A DNA stretch of 64,000 nucleotides from an uncultured Spirochaetales bacterium (GCA_944390865.1 CALXRC010000001.1:62001-126000); one strand, 5' to 3'. Numbered from the stretch's first letter, positions 8,387 through 17,507 are shown. Notes: generated by a model from the sequence alone, not told the origin. A program made the numbers and translations.

Positions 8387-8872
8387 TCATTTTCCAAGAG
8401 CCTGACTCCATACATCATAAAGTCTGTCAAAAGACCAGGCGGCATTGGCCGGACTTGTGGAAGGCAGCTTCAGCGCCTCTCTTCCTGTCACGGGGAGAAT
8501 GTATCTTCTGTAAAGCTCGTCTGCCTTTGCCCCGTTTGTGATTATCTTCTCAATTTCTGCCCCCTCGAGTATCACCGAGATGTCATTCGGCACAACATTC
8601 CTGATGGATGAATCCGCGGAAAGAGAAAGCGTGCATGAGAAAATGACATCCCACAGCGCAAGTCCGCTGGACAGCAGGAAAGCTGTCTTTTCCTCTTTCG
8701 AGCAGAGGGAAACTGAATAGATCCTCTCCATTAGAGGCCAGAACCTGTTGCGCATGTGCGCATAGTAAAACTGGTCCAAGCGTGACTGCACGCTTGGGAA
8801 AGACCCGAGAATCAGAATCCTGCTGCCGCAGTTCCAGATTGGCGGAAAAGGATGAACCACAGTATCAGCCAT
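8387..8872 (-). CDS. DNA-deoxyinosine (hypoxanthine-DNA) glycosylase, UDG superfamily
   Basis: A 161-residue member of the uracil/hypoxanthine-DNA glycosylase superfamily. The motif-A region LILGSFPSVQSR and the family-specific FYYAHMRNRFWPLM are near the N-terminus, ALWDVIFSC lies in the middle, and LPSTSPANAAWSF is the C-terminal motif. These fit the group annotated as DNA-deoxyinosine glycosylases, which remove deaminated adenine. The start MADTVVHPFPP is only residues ahead of motif A, as usual. The gene is divergent from the ABC transporter operon at 9036. Family assignment is good; the preferred damaged base is inference. Confidence 0.85.
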   Translation of the reverse strand: MADTVVHPFPPIWNCGSRILILGSFPSVQSRLDQFYYAHMRNRFWPLMERIYSVSLCSKEEKTAFLLSSGLALWDVIFSCTLSLSADSSIRNVVPNDISVILEGAEIEKIITNGAKADELYRRYILPVTGREALKLPSTSPANAAWSFDRLYDVWSQALGK

Positions 8873-8937
8873 AGGGCTATATTATCATGAGGATGAGGCT
8901 AAAGTAATTCCGGCAGCAGCATTATTCCTCATATCTT

Positions 8938-8953
8938 TGTTATTATAATAACA
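8938..8953. promoter_or_regulatory. 16-bp perfect palindrome upstream of the ABC transporter promoter
   Basis: TGTTATTATAATAACA is an exact palindrome centred about 30 bases upstream of the -35 box at 8976, in the divergent interval between the glycosylase and the ABC transporter. Its position suits an operator for either gene. The AT-rich composition makes chance more likely than for a GC-rich site. Confidence 0.4.
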
Positions 8954-8975
8954 TAAAAGTTTTTTAAATAACATC

Positions 8976-9004
8976 TTGACACTATCATAACGAATGGGTA
9001 ATAT
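8976..9004 (+). promoter_or_regulatory. Sigma70-type promoter of the amino-acid ABC transporter operon
   Basis: TTGACA (8976-8981, perfect -35) and TAATAT (8999-9004, 5/6 -10) are exactly 17 bases apart. The start would be near 9011, followed by the SD AAGGAGGGAGGA and ATG at 9036. Confidence 0.8.
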
Positions 9005-9035
9005 CGTGCCATACCCTGAAGGAGGGAGGATTACA

Positions 9036-9887
9036 ATGATGAGAAAAAGAATTGCATTATTCACAATAGTCGCTCTGATGACAGCCGCTCTTGCCTTTGC
9101 AGGCGGAAGCAGCGAAAGCACAACAGGAGCATCAGGACGTCCGGTGCTGCGCGTTGCCATGGAATGCGGCTATGCACCATACAACTGGACACAGACAACG
9201 GATGCCAACGGTGCTGTCCAGATTTCCGGCTCCAGCGATTATGCCTACGGCTACGATGTCATGATGGCAAAGTATATCGCTGAACAGCTCGGCTATGATC
9301 TTGAAATCGTGAAGCTTGACTGGGACTCACTTGTTCCTGCTGTGCAGTCAGGTACAGTTGACTGCGTGATCGCGGGCCAGTCAATCACCTCAGAACGCCT
9401 TCAGATGGTCGATTTCACAGATCCTTATTACTATGCGTCAATCATCTGCCTTGTCGATAAGGACAGCCCGTATGCGGACGCACAGGGCGTGAGCGACCTT
9501 GCCGGCGCGACATGCACAAGCCAGATGAACACAATCTGGTACGATGTCTGCCTGCCTCAGATTCCGGATGCAAACATCCTTCCGGCCCAGGACAGCGCAC
9601 CTGCAATGCTTGTCGCTCTCAACAGCGGAAGAGTTGACCTCGTGTGCACAGACATGCCCACAGGACAGGCCGCACTCGCAGCCTACCCCGACATGGTTCT
9701 TCTGGACTTTTCAGGAAGCGATGATGACTTTGTCGTGAGCGAAGAGGAGATCAACATCGGAATCTCCGTTGCAAAGGGCAACACAGAACTGAGAGATGCA
9801 ATCAACGGAGTGCTTGCAACACTTACAGTTGACGACTACACAAGAATGATGAACGAGGCTATTTCAGTTCAGCCTCTGGCACAGTAA
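9036..9887 (+). CDS. Amino-acid ABC transporter, periplasmic substrate-binding protein
   Basis: A 283-residue SBP_bac_3 family protein that captures a polar amino acid for the permease encoded next to it. The leader MMRKRIALFT...LAFAGGSSES has no Cys lipobox; this G/S-rich cleavage region is common in spirochaetal binding proteins. The mature part starts PVLRVAMECGYAPYN and carries GYDVMMAKYIAEQLGYDLEIV, GTVDCVIAGQSITSERLQMVDFTDPYY and DLVCTDMPTGQA, as in His/Gln/Arg binding proteins. The start is set by the SD ending 6 bases upstream; an in-frame ATG at 8994 would place the promoter -10 inside the gene. Confidence 0.9.
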   Translation: MMRKRIALFTIVALMTAALAFAGGSSESTTGASGRPVLRVAMECGYAPYNWTQTTDANGAVQISGSSDYAYGYDVMMAKYIAEQLGYDLEIVKLDWDSLVPAVQSGTVDCVIAGQSITSERLQMVDFTDPYYYASIICLVDKDSPYADAQGVSDLAGATCTSQMNTIWYDVCLPQIPDANILPAQDSAPAMLVALNSGRVDLVCTDMPTGQAALAAYPDMVLLDFSGSDDDFVVSEEEINIGISVAKGNTELRDAINGVLATLTVDDYTRMMNEAISVQPLAQ

Positions 9888-9907
9888 GGACAGGTATAAA
9901 TTAGATT

Positions 9908-10708
9908 ATGACTATCGGGGAAATGAACTTTTTCCAGAGAATGGTCTACATCGTCCAGCACTACGGCGTCTCCCTTCTGGAAGGCGCCGCAACTACGATG
10001 GTGATAGCCATTGTCTGCACTTTCCTGGGCTGCGTGATCGGTTTCGCTGTAGGACTGATCCAGACAACCGAGCCCGGCAAGAACTCCGGCATTATCCGAC
10101 GGGGAATTCTTAAAATTGTCAAATTCGTGCTCACTGCCTATGTCGAGGTGTTCAGAGGCACTCCGATGATGCTTCAGGCAGCCTTTATCTACTACGGGAC
10201 AAGCCAGATCTTCTCGATCAATCTCGGAATGTGGTCTGCCGCAATCATCATTGTATCCATCAACACAGGAGCCTACATGGCAGAGACTGTGCGCGGCGGC
10301 ATCCTCTCAATCGATCCTGGCCAGAGCGAAGGCGCAAGGGCAATCGGCATGAGTCACTTCCAGACAATGCTTCTGGTTATCCTGCCGCAGTCGCTGAGAA
10401 ACATCATGCCGCAGATTGGCAACAACCTCATCATCAACATCAAGGATACCTGTGTGCTTTCCATTATCGGAACCGTCGAGCTCTTCTTCACATTCAGAAG
10501 CATTTCCGGTGCCCTTTACACATACTTTGAGGCAGCCACAGTGACAATGATCATCTACTTCATCCTCACCTTCACCTGTTCACGCATTCTCAGGTGGATT
10601 GAGAACAAGATGGACGGACCGTCCAGCTTTGATCTGGCCACGGCGGACACGCTTGCCTTCACAAGCGGAATGATGAAGTACAATGAGAAGACAGGGGGAA
10701 CACACTGA
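9908..10708 (+). CDS. Amino-acid ABC transporter permease (HisM/GlnP family)
   Basis: A 266-residue inner-membrane protein with several hydrophobic segments (for example residues 25-50 and 65-105). The EAA loop [20 protein letters not shown] contacts the ATPase, and [18 protein letters not shown] is typical of polar amino-acid permeases. It starts 21 bases after the binding-protein gene and its stop overlaps the ATPase start by one base. Only one permease gene is present, so it presumably acts as a homodimer. The substrate is not known. Confidence 0.92.
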   Translation: MTIGEMNFFQRMVYIVQHYGVSLLEGAATTMVIAIVCTFLGCVIGFAVGLIQTTEPGKNSGIIRRGILKIVKFVLTAYVEVFRGTPMMLQAAFIYYGTSQIFSINLGMWSAAIIIVSINTGAYMAETVRGGILSIDPGQSEGARAIGMSHFQTMLLVILPQSLRNIMPQIGNNLIINIKDTCVLSIIGTVELFFTFRSISGALYTYFEAATVTMIIYFILTFTCSRILRWIENKMDGPSSFDLATADTLAFTSGMMKYNEKTGGTH

Positions 10709-11442
10709 TGGACAGTATTCTGAAGATTGAGCACCTTGTTAAGACCTTCGGGACAAATGAAGTCCTCAAGGACATTGACTTCAGCGTCAGCAAGGGAGAA
10801 GTGATCAGCATAATCGGTTCATCCGGAAGCGGGAAATCCACCCTGCTGCGATGCATCAACATGCTGGAAGAGGCAACAGGCGGAAAGATCCTCTATCATG
10901 GAAAGAACGTGCTGGACAAGCAGATCGATGAGGACCAGTACAGGACAAAGGTGGGCATGGTCTTCCAGTCCTTCAATCTCTTCAACAACTACAATGTCCT
11001 TGACAACTGCACTATCGGGCAGACTCACGTGCTGAAGCGCGGAAAGGAAGAAGCAAAGGCAAAGGCTGTTGATTATTTGAACAAGGTCGGCATGGGGCAG
11101 TACATCAATGCAAAGCCCCGCCAGCTGTCAGGAGGCCAGAAGCAGCGAGTGGCAATCGCAAGGGCCCTGGCAATGGATCCGGAAGTCCTGCTGTTCGACG
11201 AGCCTACGAGCGCCCTGGATCCGGAAATGGTCGGTGAAGTGCTTGATGTCATGAAGGATCTGGCAAAAAGCGGAATGACAATGCTTGTTGTCACTCATGA
11301 AATGGCCTTTGCCCGTGACATCTCGTCCCGGGTGATCTTCATGTCAGACGGAAAGATTGAGGAGGACGGCACTCCGCAGCAGATATTCCAGAGTCCGAAA
11401 AGCGAGAGGACAAAGGACTTCCTGTCACGCTTCAGCGGCTGA
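10708..11442 (+). CDS. Amino-acid ABC transporter ATP-binding protein
   Basis: A 244-residue ATPase of the HisP/GlnQ group that drives uptake with the preceding permease. Walker [10 protein letters not shown] is near residues 36-44, the Q-loop VFQSFNLF follows, the ABC signature is [16 protein letters not shown], Walker B is [11 protein letters not shown] and the switch His lies in VVTHEM. All catalytic residues are present, and the length is standard. It is the last gene of the three-gene operon and is followed at once by a terminator. Confidence 0.95.
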   Translation: MDSILKIEHLVKTFGTNEVLKDIDFSVSKGEVISIIGSSGSGKSTLLRCINMLEEATGGKILYHGKNVLDKQIDEDQYRTKVGMVFQSFNLFNNYNVLDNCTIGQTHVLKRGKEEAKAKAVDYLNKVGMGQYINAKPRQLSGGQKQRVAIARALAMDPEVLLFDEPTSALDPEMVGEVLDVMKDLAKSGMTMLVVTHEMAFARDISSRVIFMSDGKIEEDGTPQQIFQSPKSERTKDFLSRFSG

Positions 11443-11448
11443 CCGGAG

Positions 11449-11475
11449 AGAGGAGAGAAATCTCCTCTTTTTTTT
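11449..11475 (+). terminator. Rho-independent terminator of the ABC operon
   Basis: AGAGGAGA and TCTCCTCT form an 8-bp stem with loop GAAA, followed by a run of eight T. It overlaps the last codons of the convergent gene ending at 11474. Confidence 0.9.
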
Positions 11476-12205
11476 AAAAGAACGCTCTGGCAATCAGGCC
11501 TGCGGGCACAACAGAGAGAGCGCTGATGAGCGATCCGGTGTAAAGTCTCAGGCCCCAGAGCTCATCCTTCCTTACGGCCAGGCAGAACAGGGCGCACTTT
11601 CCAAAGAACACAAGGGCAAAGCCGAACCAGGAGCCTGCGATGCAGAGTCCAAAATACAAAAGCCTCTCCACTACCCCTGTGAATGCCCCGCTGACATGCC
11701 TGTGTTCTGTCTCCCCTTCTGCCGCGAAGACATTCAGCTTTCTGATGATGATGTTCACAGGCCTGATCAGCACGAGTGCGGCAAAGACCCAGGAGAGCAC
11801 CTGATTGAAATTCAGGCCTGCTTCCGCGAGGAAGAAGCGCACTGGCCTCCATGGCTCAAAGGAGCCCCAGCGCACGCTGTAGAAAAAAGCCATTGCGGCA
11901 TAGCCCGCAAGGCCTGCAAGTTCAGTGATGACAAAGACAAGTGATCCTGTGCGCTCCTTTTCAGCCTTCTTTGTCACAAAGAAGACCACCGGAGCCGTGA
12001 TCAGATGAAAAAGGATAATGGTCAGCGCATATAAATAGTTGTTTCCATCAAGCACCGGCGAAAACACAAGAGCGACTGCAAACACATAGAGAACAAGCTC
12101 CGGTATCAGGCGCAGCGCGGACCTGTCCTTCCTGAATGAAGAGAAATAGTAAAAGCCCAGGACATGGGCTGACACAAACAGCATAAAAGCCTGTCGCATT
12201 TCCAT
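11474..12205 (-). CDS. Integral membrane protein, possibly DUF3307 family
   Basis: Translated from ATG 12205 this is a 243-residue, very hydrophobic protein. The N-terminal MLFVSAHVLGFYYF followed by a charged FRKDRS stretch and a string of membrane segments recalls DUF3307 proteins, whose first helix has a conserved His, but the match is weak and I do not claim it firmly. The frame stays open about 190 bases further upstream, across the divergent pfk start region, so that extension (Cys-rich, not membrane-like) is probably not translated. Function unknown. Confidence 0.55.
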   Translation of the reverse strand: MEMRQAFMLFVSAHVLGFYYFSSFRKDRSALRLIPELVLYVFAVALVFSPVLDGNNYLYALTIILFHLITAPVVFFVTKKAEKERTGSLVFVITELAGLAGYAAMAFFYSVRWGSFEPWRPVRFFLAEAGLNFNQVLSWVFAALVLIRPVNIIIRKLNVFAAEGETEHRHVSGAFTGVVERLLYFGLCIAGSWFGFALVFFGKCALFCLAVRKDELWGLRLYTGSLISALSVVPAGLIARAFF

Positions 12206-12341
12206 ATCATGTAAGATACATCTTTTCCCGCATTCACAGGAAGAGCAGATGAGAAAATGATTTTTTACATTTCTTTTACTTTGAAAGCATCTCACACAAT
12301 TCTTTTTTCTTTGATAAGATGGTAGAAAAAGGAGTACAGTC

Positions 12342-13430
12342 ATGAGAATTGGTATTTTGACAGCAGGCGGTGACTGCCCTGGCCTGAACGCAGTCATCAG
12401 AGGATTCGCAAAATATGTTTACAACCAGATTCCGGATGCAGAGATCATCGGCATCTCAGACGGCTACAGAGGCCTGATCAACGGAGAGTTTAAGAACCTG
12501 AAGGAATCTGACTTCTCCGGAATCCTGAACATAGGAGGAACGATCCTTGGAACGAGCCGCCAGCCTTTCAAGGAAATGACAAAGGGAGAAGAGAACGGAC
12601 AGACAAGGCTTGACCAGATGGTCAAGAATTACAAGAAAGCGAAGCTGGACCTTGTCGTCACGCTCGGCGGCGCAGGCACGCACAAGACCGCGGCCCTGCT
12701 TTCCGGTGCCGGCTGCAACGTCATCGGACTGCCAAAGACCATAGACAACGATATCTGGGGCACTGATATCACATTCGGCTTCCATTCAGCCGTGGACATT
12801 GACACAGAGTGCATCGACCGTCTTCACACAACGGCAGCAAGCCACGGAAGGACAATGGTCGTAGAGATCATGGGCAATAAGGTCGGCTGGCTGACACTGT
12901 ATTCAGGAATTGCAGGCGGTGCCGACATCATCCTGATTCCGGAAATCCCATTTGATCCGGATGAAGTGTGCAAGACAGTGGCAAAGCGCTACAAGAGCGG
13001 AAAGGACTTCACGATCATAGCCATTGCAGAAGGCGCAATGTCCAAGGCAGAGGCGGAAATGAAGAAAGCCGACCGCATTGAGTCGCGCGGAGGAGCCGCG
13101 ACCGCAACCAATGCGATTGCAAAATACATTCAGGACAATGTAGGCGTTGAGACAAGGACTGTTGTAATCGGCCACCTGCAGCGCGGAGGCAGCCCCTCGC
13201 CTTACGACAGACTCATCTCCACTGAACTCGGCTCTTTTGCAGGAAAGCTGGTCCAGGAAGGCAATTTCGGAACCACAGTCGCCGTGCAGAACAACTCAAT
13301 CACGTACAACTGGCTTGCGGATGTTGCCGGAAAGACCAAGTATGTCGATGAGAACAACCAGATGGTCAATGTCGCACGCTCCATCGGCATCTCATTCGGC
13401 GACGGAAAGAAATTCAGAGGTATAAAGTGA
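12342..13430 (+). CDS. 6-phosphofructokinase (phosphate donor unclear)
   Basis: A 362-residue PFK catalysing fructose-6-P to fructose-1,6-bisP in glycolysis. The N-terminal GILTAGGDCPGLN nucleotide loop, the catalytic PKTIDND motif (Asp135 as base) and MGNKVGWLT and HLQRGGSPSPYDR for substrate binding are all present. At the donor-determining sites the sequence has GGAGT (Ala111 in place of the usual metal-binding Asp, Gly112) and Lys132 in PKTIDND. Gly at the first site is ATP-like while Lys at the second is PPi-like, so ATP or PPi use cannot be decided. SD AAAAGGAG precedes the ATG. It overlaps the ppx-like gene by four bases and heads a pfk-ppx-ppk operon. Confidence 0.92.
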   Translation: MRIGILTAGGDCPGLNAVIRGFAKYVYNQIPDAEIIGISDGYRGLINGEFKNLKESDFSGILNIGGTILGTSRQPFKEMTKGEENGQTRLDQMVKNYKKAKLDLVVTLGGAGTHKTAALLSGAGCNVIGLPKTIDNDIWGTDITFGFHSAVDIDTECIDRLHTTAASHGRTMVVEIMGNKVGWLTLYSGIAGGADIILIPEIPFDPDEVCKTVAKRYKSGKDFTIIAIAEGAMSKAEAEMKKADRIESRGGAATATNAIAKYIQDNVGVETRTVVIGHLQRGGSPSPYDRLISTELGSFAGKLVQEGNFGTTVAVQNNSITYNWLADVAGKTKYVDENNQMVNVARSIGISFGDGKKFRGIK

Positions 13431-14356
13431 GAAAATATGCCATAATCGACTTCTCGGCATCCTCGCTGTCCCTGCTCATCGTGAAAATAGAGGGCTCAAG
13501 GATGGAATCAGTGCTGCACACCAGATCGCAGCTGTCATTCTCCACGTCCATTTATGAGGGAAGGATTCTCAGTGATCAGGAGATGTTTGAGATTGTCGAG
13601 ACAGCCGAAGGCATGGTCAGCCTCTGCATGCAGAACAAAGTGGAAAAAGTCTATGCAATCGCCAGTTCTACTCTGTCTTCAATGGAAGACTCCTCCCGTC
13701 TTTTTGCCCTGATAAAGAACAAGCTGGGGCTGACTGTGCAGAAAATGGACATTGCACAGGAGGGAGAGGCCAGGCTCATTGCAAATGAGCGCTACAATAT
13801 CCTGCCGAGGGCCGTGCTTGTGGACTTCGGCTCAATTTCATTGAAGCTGTACAGTTTTTCCAACTATCTGTGCACAATCCAGGTCGGTCCGCTCGGTCTG
13901 TACAAGAATAACGTCAGTCAGGTTATCCCCGATCAGAGGGAGTCTGATGCGATAAAGGCGGAAGTCAGAAAGGCGCTTGATGAGGCCAATCTGCCGGAAG
14001 AGGGGTATTTTGAGAACGCAGTGCTTGCCGGCGCATACAGCTGGGCGCTTTATCAGCTGTATGCCGAATACTATAAGCTTTCCCATCAGCATGGCGAGAA
14101 GATCATCCAGTACAAAAAGCTGAAAAAGCTGTGCAAGTACCTGATCAGGCAGGAGAACAGCCGTTCGCTGATGATCCTGAAGAGCACGCCGGAGCTCATG
14201 AACCTCATAGTGCCTGCGACAATTCTGGCCAAGGAGCTGCTCAAGCGCTTCGGCGTGTCAAACATCATTGTGTCAGATCTCGGCGTCAAGGAAGGAGTAT
14301 TGAAGCAGATTGCCTCCGGACTCAGGGAGGCGGAAGCACTGGAGCTGGAAGGTTGA
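13427..14356 (+). CDS. Ppx/GppA-like protein (possible exopolyphosphatase or sensor)
   Basis: A 309-residue single-domain protein of the ASKHA-fold Ppx/GppA family, which hydrolyses polyphosphate or pppGpp. The order of elements fits: AIIDFSASSLSLL (phosphate loop 1), YAIASSTLS, the Glu-bearing EGEARL, then VLVDFGSISLKLYSF (phosphate loop 2). Both loops deviate from the usual D-x-GSNS and D-x-GGGS patterns, losing several glycines, so catalysis may be altered or lost. The GTG start overlaps the pfk stop, and ppk follows after one base. The location beside polyphosphate kinase supports a role in polyphosphate turnover or in regulating it. Confidence 0.7.
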   Translation: MRKYAIIDFSASSLSLLIVKIEGSRMESVLHTRSQLSFSTSIYEGRILSDQEMFEIVETAEGMVSLCMQNKVEKVYAIASSTLSSMEDSSRLFALIKNKLGLTVQKMDIAQEGEARLIANERYNILPRAVLVDFGSISLKLYSFSNYLCTIQVGPLGLYKNNVSQVIPDQRESDAIKAEVRKALDEANLPEEGYFENAVLAGAYSWALYQLYAEYYKLSHQHGEKIIQYKKLKKLCKYLIRQENSRSLMILKSTPELMNLIVPATILAKELLKRFGVSNIIVSDLGVKEGVLKQIASGLREAEALELEG

Positions 14357-14357
14357 T

Positions 14358-16427
14358 ATGTCTAAAGAGTTGTCAGTATTGTCAAAATGCGTCAGGGGCG
14401 CTTATGAAAACAGGGAAATGAGCTGGCTCTCATTCAATAAGAGAGTCCTTGATCAGGCAATGGATCTGACCAATCCGCTGCTTGAGCGCTGCAAGTTTCT
14501 GTCTATCTTCATCTCTAACCTGGACGAGTTCATCCAGGTGCGTCTGGGCACTCTGATCAATCAGAGCAGCAGGGATCCCCTTGCCAGGGAGAACAAGACA
14601 GAAATGACCGCAAAGGAACAGGTCGACGCGATTCTCACCTGCCTGCCCTCCCTGTACAAGGCAAGCAACGAGACCTGGCGCTTTCTCAGGACTGAGCTTT
14701 ATGACAAAGGCGTGAGCATTCTGAAGGCAAAGGACCTGTCAGAGCGCCAGAAGCTTGTCGCCCAGGAGGTCTTTGAGAAGGAAATCCTGCCAAGAACAAC
14801 ACCCATGGTGCTTGACTCCAAGCATCCGCTGTACAGATTCGAGAACATAAAGGTCTACCTGCTCGTGAGCCTTGAGCGCAAGGGAAGGATGATGATCGGA
14901 GTCGCTTCCCTTCACTCCTCCACGCCAAGGCTCATAAGGCTGACAGGAGGGAAAAAGACTCACCTCATGCTCTGCGAGGAAATGCTTTACGGCTTTGCAG
15001 ACAAGGTCTTCCCCGGCTTCAATATTGAGTCCAAGGCGCTTGTCAGAGTCACGAGGAACGCAGACTTTGACGCGACAATGGAAGATGCGGATGATGAGTT
15101 CGGCTTTGATTTCTCACGTCTTGTGCAGACCAGGGTGGAAGGCAGGACAGGCAGCGATGTCATACGCCTTGAGTCAACAGAGCTTTCGGAGACACTGAAA
15201 GGCTTCCTGCTCAAGAATCTGGGCATCAAGAAAAGCCACTGCTTCCAGATTCAGGGCTGCTTTGATTACAAGTTCATGTTCCGGCTGGGAGACTTCATCG
15301 ACTACGAGACAGTCTCATCGCTGCGCTACAGTGCTTACAAGCCAGTGATTCCCAGAGCGCTGAGCGGCTGTACGGACCTGATTTCAGAAGTGAAGCGCCA
15401 TGATATTTTCCTGGCCTACCCGTTCCAGAGCATGGATGTGCTGCTTAACCTGCTCTCTCAGGCCGCGGATGATCCCAGAGTCACATCAGTCAAGATCACC
15501 ATTTACCGTCTGGCAGACAGATCAAAGATTATCGAGCATCTGCTGCGCGCTGCTGAAAACGGAAAGGAAGTCGTCGCAGTGATGGAGCTGTGCGCACGCT
15601 TCGATGAGGAGAACAATCTCTACAACGCAGACCTGCTGCGTGATGCAGGATGCACAGTGTTCTACGGCATTGAGGACTACAAGGTCCACTCAAAGATCAT
15701 TTCCATAACAATGGAAGATGATGAGGGAATCAGCTATATCACGCAGCTGGGAACAGGCAACTACAATGAGTCAACGGCCAAGCAGTACACTGATCTGAAC
15801 ATCATCACCGCAAATGAGGAAATAGGACAGGATGCTGTTGCCTTCTTCCGCAATCTTGCCGTCCTGAATGTTGAGTACACCTACAAGCGGCTGCTTGTCG
15901 CACCCTATTCGCTGAAATCCGGACTGCTTGCCGAAATAGACAGGGAGATAGCAAAAGGAAGCGAAGGCATGATAAGAATCAAGATCAACTCCCTGACCGA
16001 CAAGGAATGCATAGAGAAGCTGATCGAAGCCAGCAGGGCCGGCTGCACCGTTTCCATGATCGTGCGCGGCATCTGCTGCCTGGTGCCCGGAGTCGAGAAC
16101 CAGACAGAAAACATCAGCGTCATAAGCATTGTCGGACGCTTCCTTGAACATTCACGCATCTACGCCTTCGGACGCGGCGATGATGAGCGGGTTTACATCT
16201 CAAGCGCGGACATGATGACAAGAAATCTTGAAAAAAGAGTCGAGATCGCAACTCCTGTGCTCGATCCGCAGATAAAGAAGAAAGTGCTTCACATCCTCTC
16301 GCTCGCTGAGTCAGACAACGTGAAGGCACGCAGGCTGAACAGCGATGGCAGCTATTCAAAGATCCAGAATCTGTCAAGTCCGATCAACAGCCAGGAAGAG
16401 TGCATAAAAGAAGCCCTGACGCTGTGA
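14358..16427 (+). CDS. ppk: Polyphosphate kinase 1
   Basis: A 689-residue PPK1 that reversibly polymerises the gamma-phosphate of ATP into polyphosphate. The N-terminal domain starts with NREMSWLSFNKRVLDQA, and the core includes HDIFLAYPFQSMD. The phosphohistidine region ELCARFDEENNL...DYKVHSKIISI carries the conserved His, followed by GTGNYNESTAKQYTDLN and a second phospholipase-D-like half with VRGICCLVPG and RIYAFGRGDDERVYISSADMMTRNLEKRVE. The length matches the family. ATG 14358 is chosen because it lies one base after the ppx stop; a longer frame would overlap that gene. It is the last gene of the operon. Confidence 0.95.
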   Translation: MSKELSVLSKCVRGAYENREMSWLSFNKRVLDQAMDLTNPLLERCKFLSIFISNLDEFIQVRLGTLINQSSRDPLARENKTEMTAKEQVDAILTCLPSLYKASNETWRFLRTELYDKGVSILKAKDLSERQKLVAQEVFEKEILPRTTPMVLDSKHPLYRFENIKVYLLVSLERKGRMMIGVASLHSSTPRLIRLTGGKKTHLMLCEEMLYGFADKVFPGFNIESKALVRVTRNADFDATMEDADDEFGFDFSRLVQTRVEGRTGSDVIRLESTELSETLKGFLLKNLGIKKSHCFQIQGCFDYKFMFRLGDFIDYETVSSLRYSAYKPVIPRALSGCTDLISEVKRHDIFLAYPFQSMDVLLNLLSQAADDPRVTSVKITIYRLADRSKIIEHLLRAAENGKEVVAVMELCARFDEENNLYNADLLRDAGCTVFYGIEDYKVHSKIISITMEDDEGISYITQLGTGNYNESTAKQYTDLNIITANEEIGQDAVAFFRNLAVLNVEYTYKRLLVAPYSLKSGLLAEIDREIAKGSEGMIRIKINSLTDKECIEKLIEASRAGCTVSMIVRGICCLVPGVENQTENISVISIVGRFLEHSRIYAFGRGDDERVYISSADMMTRNLEKRVEIATPVLDPQIKKKVLHILSLAESDNVKARRLNSDGSYSKIQNLSSPINSQEECIKEALTL

Positions 16428-16468
16428 ATCTCAGCACATGCGCATCCAGAGCTGGCCGCAGCATACAG

Positions 16469-16495
16469 AAAGCCGCCGTTTTCATCGGCGGCTTT
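16469..16495. terminator. Bidirectional stem-loop between convergent ppk and oxidoreductase genes
   Basis: AAAGCCGCCG and CGGCGGCTTT form a perfect 10-bp GC-rich stem with a 7-base loop, flanked by A on one side and T on the other, so it can end transcription in both directions. The gap 16428-16517 holds nothing else except one GTTCATGAAC palindrome at 16499. Confidence 0.75.
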
Positions 16496-16517
16496 CCTGT
16501 TCATGAACCCATTAACG

Positions 16518-17507
16518 TCACTCAAGCTCGCTTGCAAGCCTGATGCCCCAAAGCTCGCGCAGGGCGTCCATGTAGCGCAGGACTCTGAGCGTCTCGCTGT
16601 GGCTCATGTGCTCATCTTCCAGCCTGCCTTCCTCAATACAGCGGCAGACAGACTCAAGCTCATACTCATAGCCGTTTATCTCTTCCTTGACAGGGATTGT
16701 CTCAAGCAGCACAGGATTCCTGTCTCCGGAGTATATCCTGATCTCTTCAGGATTGTTCACATTGACAACATCAATGCGCCCTTCTGTTCCATAGATCACA
16801 CCCATACGGTCCGTGACTGTCTCGGCATCACTGAAAAGCACGGCCTGAGAAGAGTCTGCAAAGCTGATCTGGATCATGTTCCTCACATCTACGCCTGTCT
16901 CACTCTTCACGCAGGTGCCGCTCATTGACTCAACGCCGACACCTTCTTTCACCATGAAGGCGAAGTTGAGCGGGTAAATGCCGATATCAAGCAGGGCGCC
17001 GCCAGCAAGGCGCGGGTCTGAGATCCTCGGCTTGTGCATTATCTTGTAGCCCAGGTTGGCGCTGACAGTCGTGACCTTTCCGATCCTGCCTGAGGCTATG
17101 ATGTCATTGATCATCTTTCTGGAAGGCATATAGCGCGTCCATATTGCCTCTGAGACAAAGCAGTTCTTCTCCTTTGCAAGGGCAAAGACTTCCTCTGCCT
17201 CCTTTGCATTAACGCAGAAAGCCTTCTCGCACAGGACATGCTTGCCATGCTCTAAGGCCGCAATCATGACATCGTGGTGATGAGAATGAGGCGTCGCCAC
17301 ATAGACAAGATCAACCTCATCATCCGCATAAAGCTCATCATAGCTGCCATAGGCTTTTTCCACGCCGAACCTTGATGCGAACTCCTCTGCCCTTGCCCTG
17401 TCGCGCGAGGCCACTGCCTCAAGCTTCATCGTCTGCGGCAGCTTCACCATGACAGAAGCCAGCGTGGATGCAATATTCCCGCAGCCTGCAATTCCTATTC
17501 TGATCAT
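16518..17507 (-). CDS. Gfo/Idh/MocA-family NAD(P)-dependent oxidoreductase
   Basis: A 329-residue dehydrogenase of sugar or inositol type. The N-terminal Rossmann fold has GIAGCGNIA (residues 4-12), then VDLVYVATPHSHHHD and HGKHVLCEKAFCVN. The usual EKP motif is EKA here: the catalytic Lys is kept and the Pro replaced. The C-terminal (GFO_IDH_MocA_C-like) half contains GGALLDIGIYPLNF, with Asp and Tyr in the usual positions; this version is common in dihydrodiol-dehydrogenase-like members. The start overlaps the stop of the membrane-protein gene (ATGA), so the two are likely co-transcribed. Substrate unknown. Confidence 0.9.
   Translation of the reverse strand: MIRIGIAGCGNIASTLASVMVKLPQTMKLEAVASRDRARAEEFASRFGVEKAYGSYDELYADDEVDLVYVATPHSHHHDVMIAALEHGKHVLCEKAFCVNAKEAEEVFALAKEKNCFVSEAIWTRYMPSRKMINDIIASGRIGKVTTVSANLGYKIMHKPRISDPRLAGGALLDIGIYPLNFAFMVKEGVGVESMSGTCVKSETGVDVRNMIQISFADSSQAVLFSDAETVTDRMGVIYGTEGRIDVVNVNNPEEIRIYSGDRNPVLLETIPVKEEINGYEYELESVCRCIEEGRLEDEHMSHSETLRVLRYMDALRELWGIRLASELE

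Noticed and set aside
16499-16508. Single GTTCATGAAC palindrome between ppk and the oxidoreductase
   Set aside because: A lone copy beside a terminator, away from any start; probably coincidental with the phage repeat.
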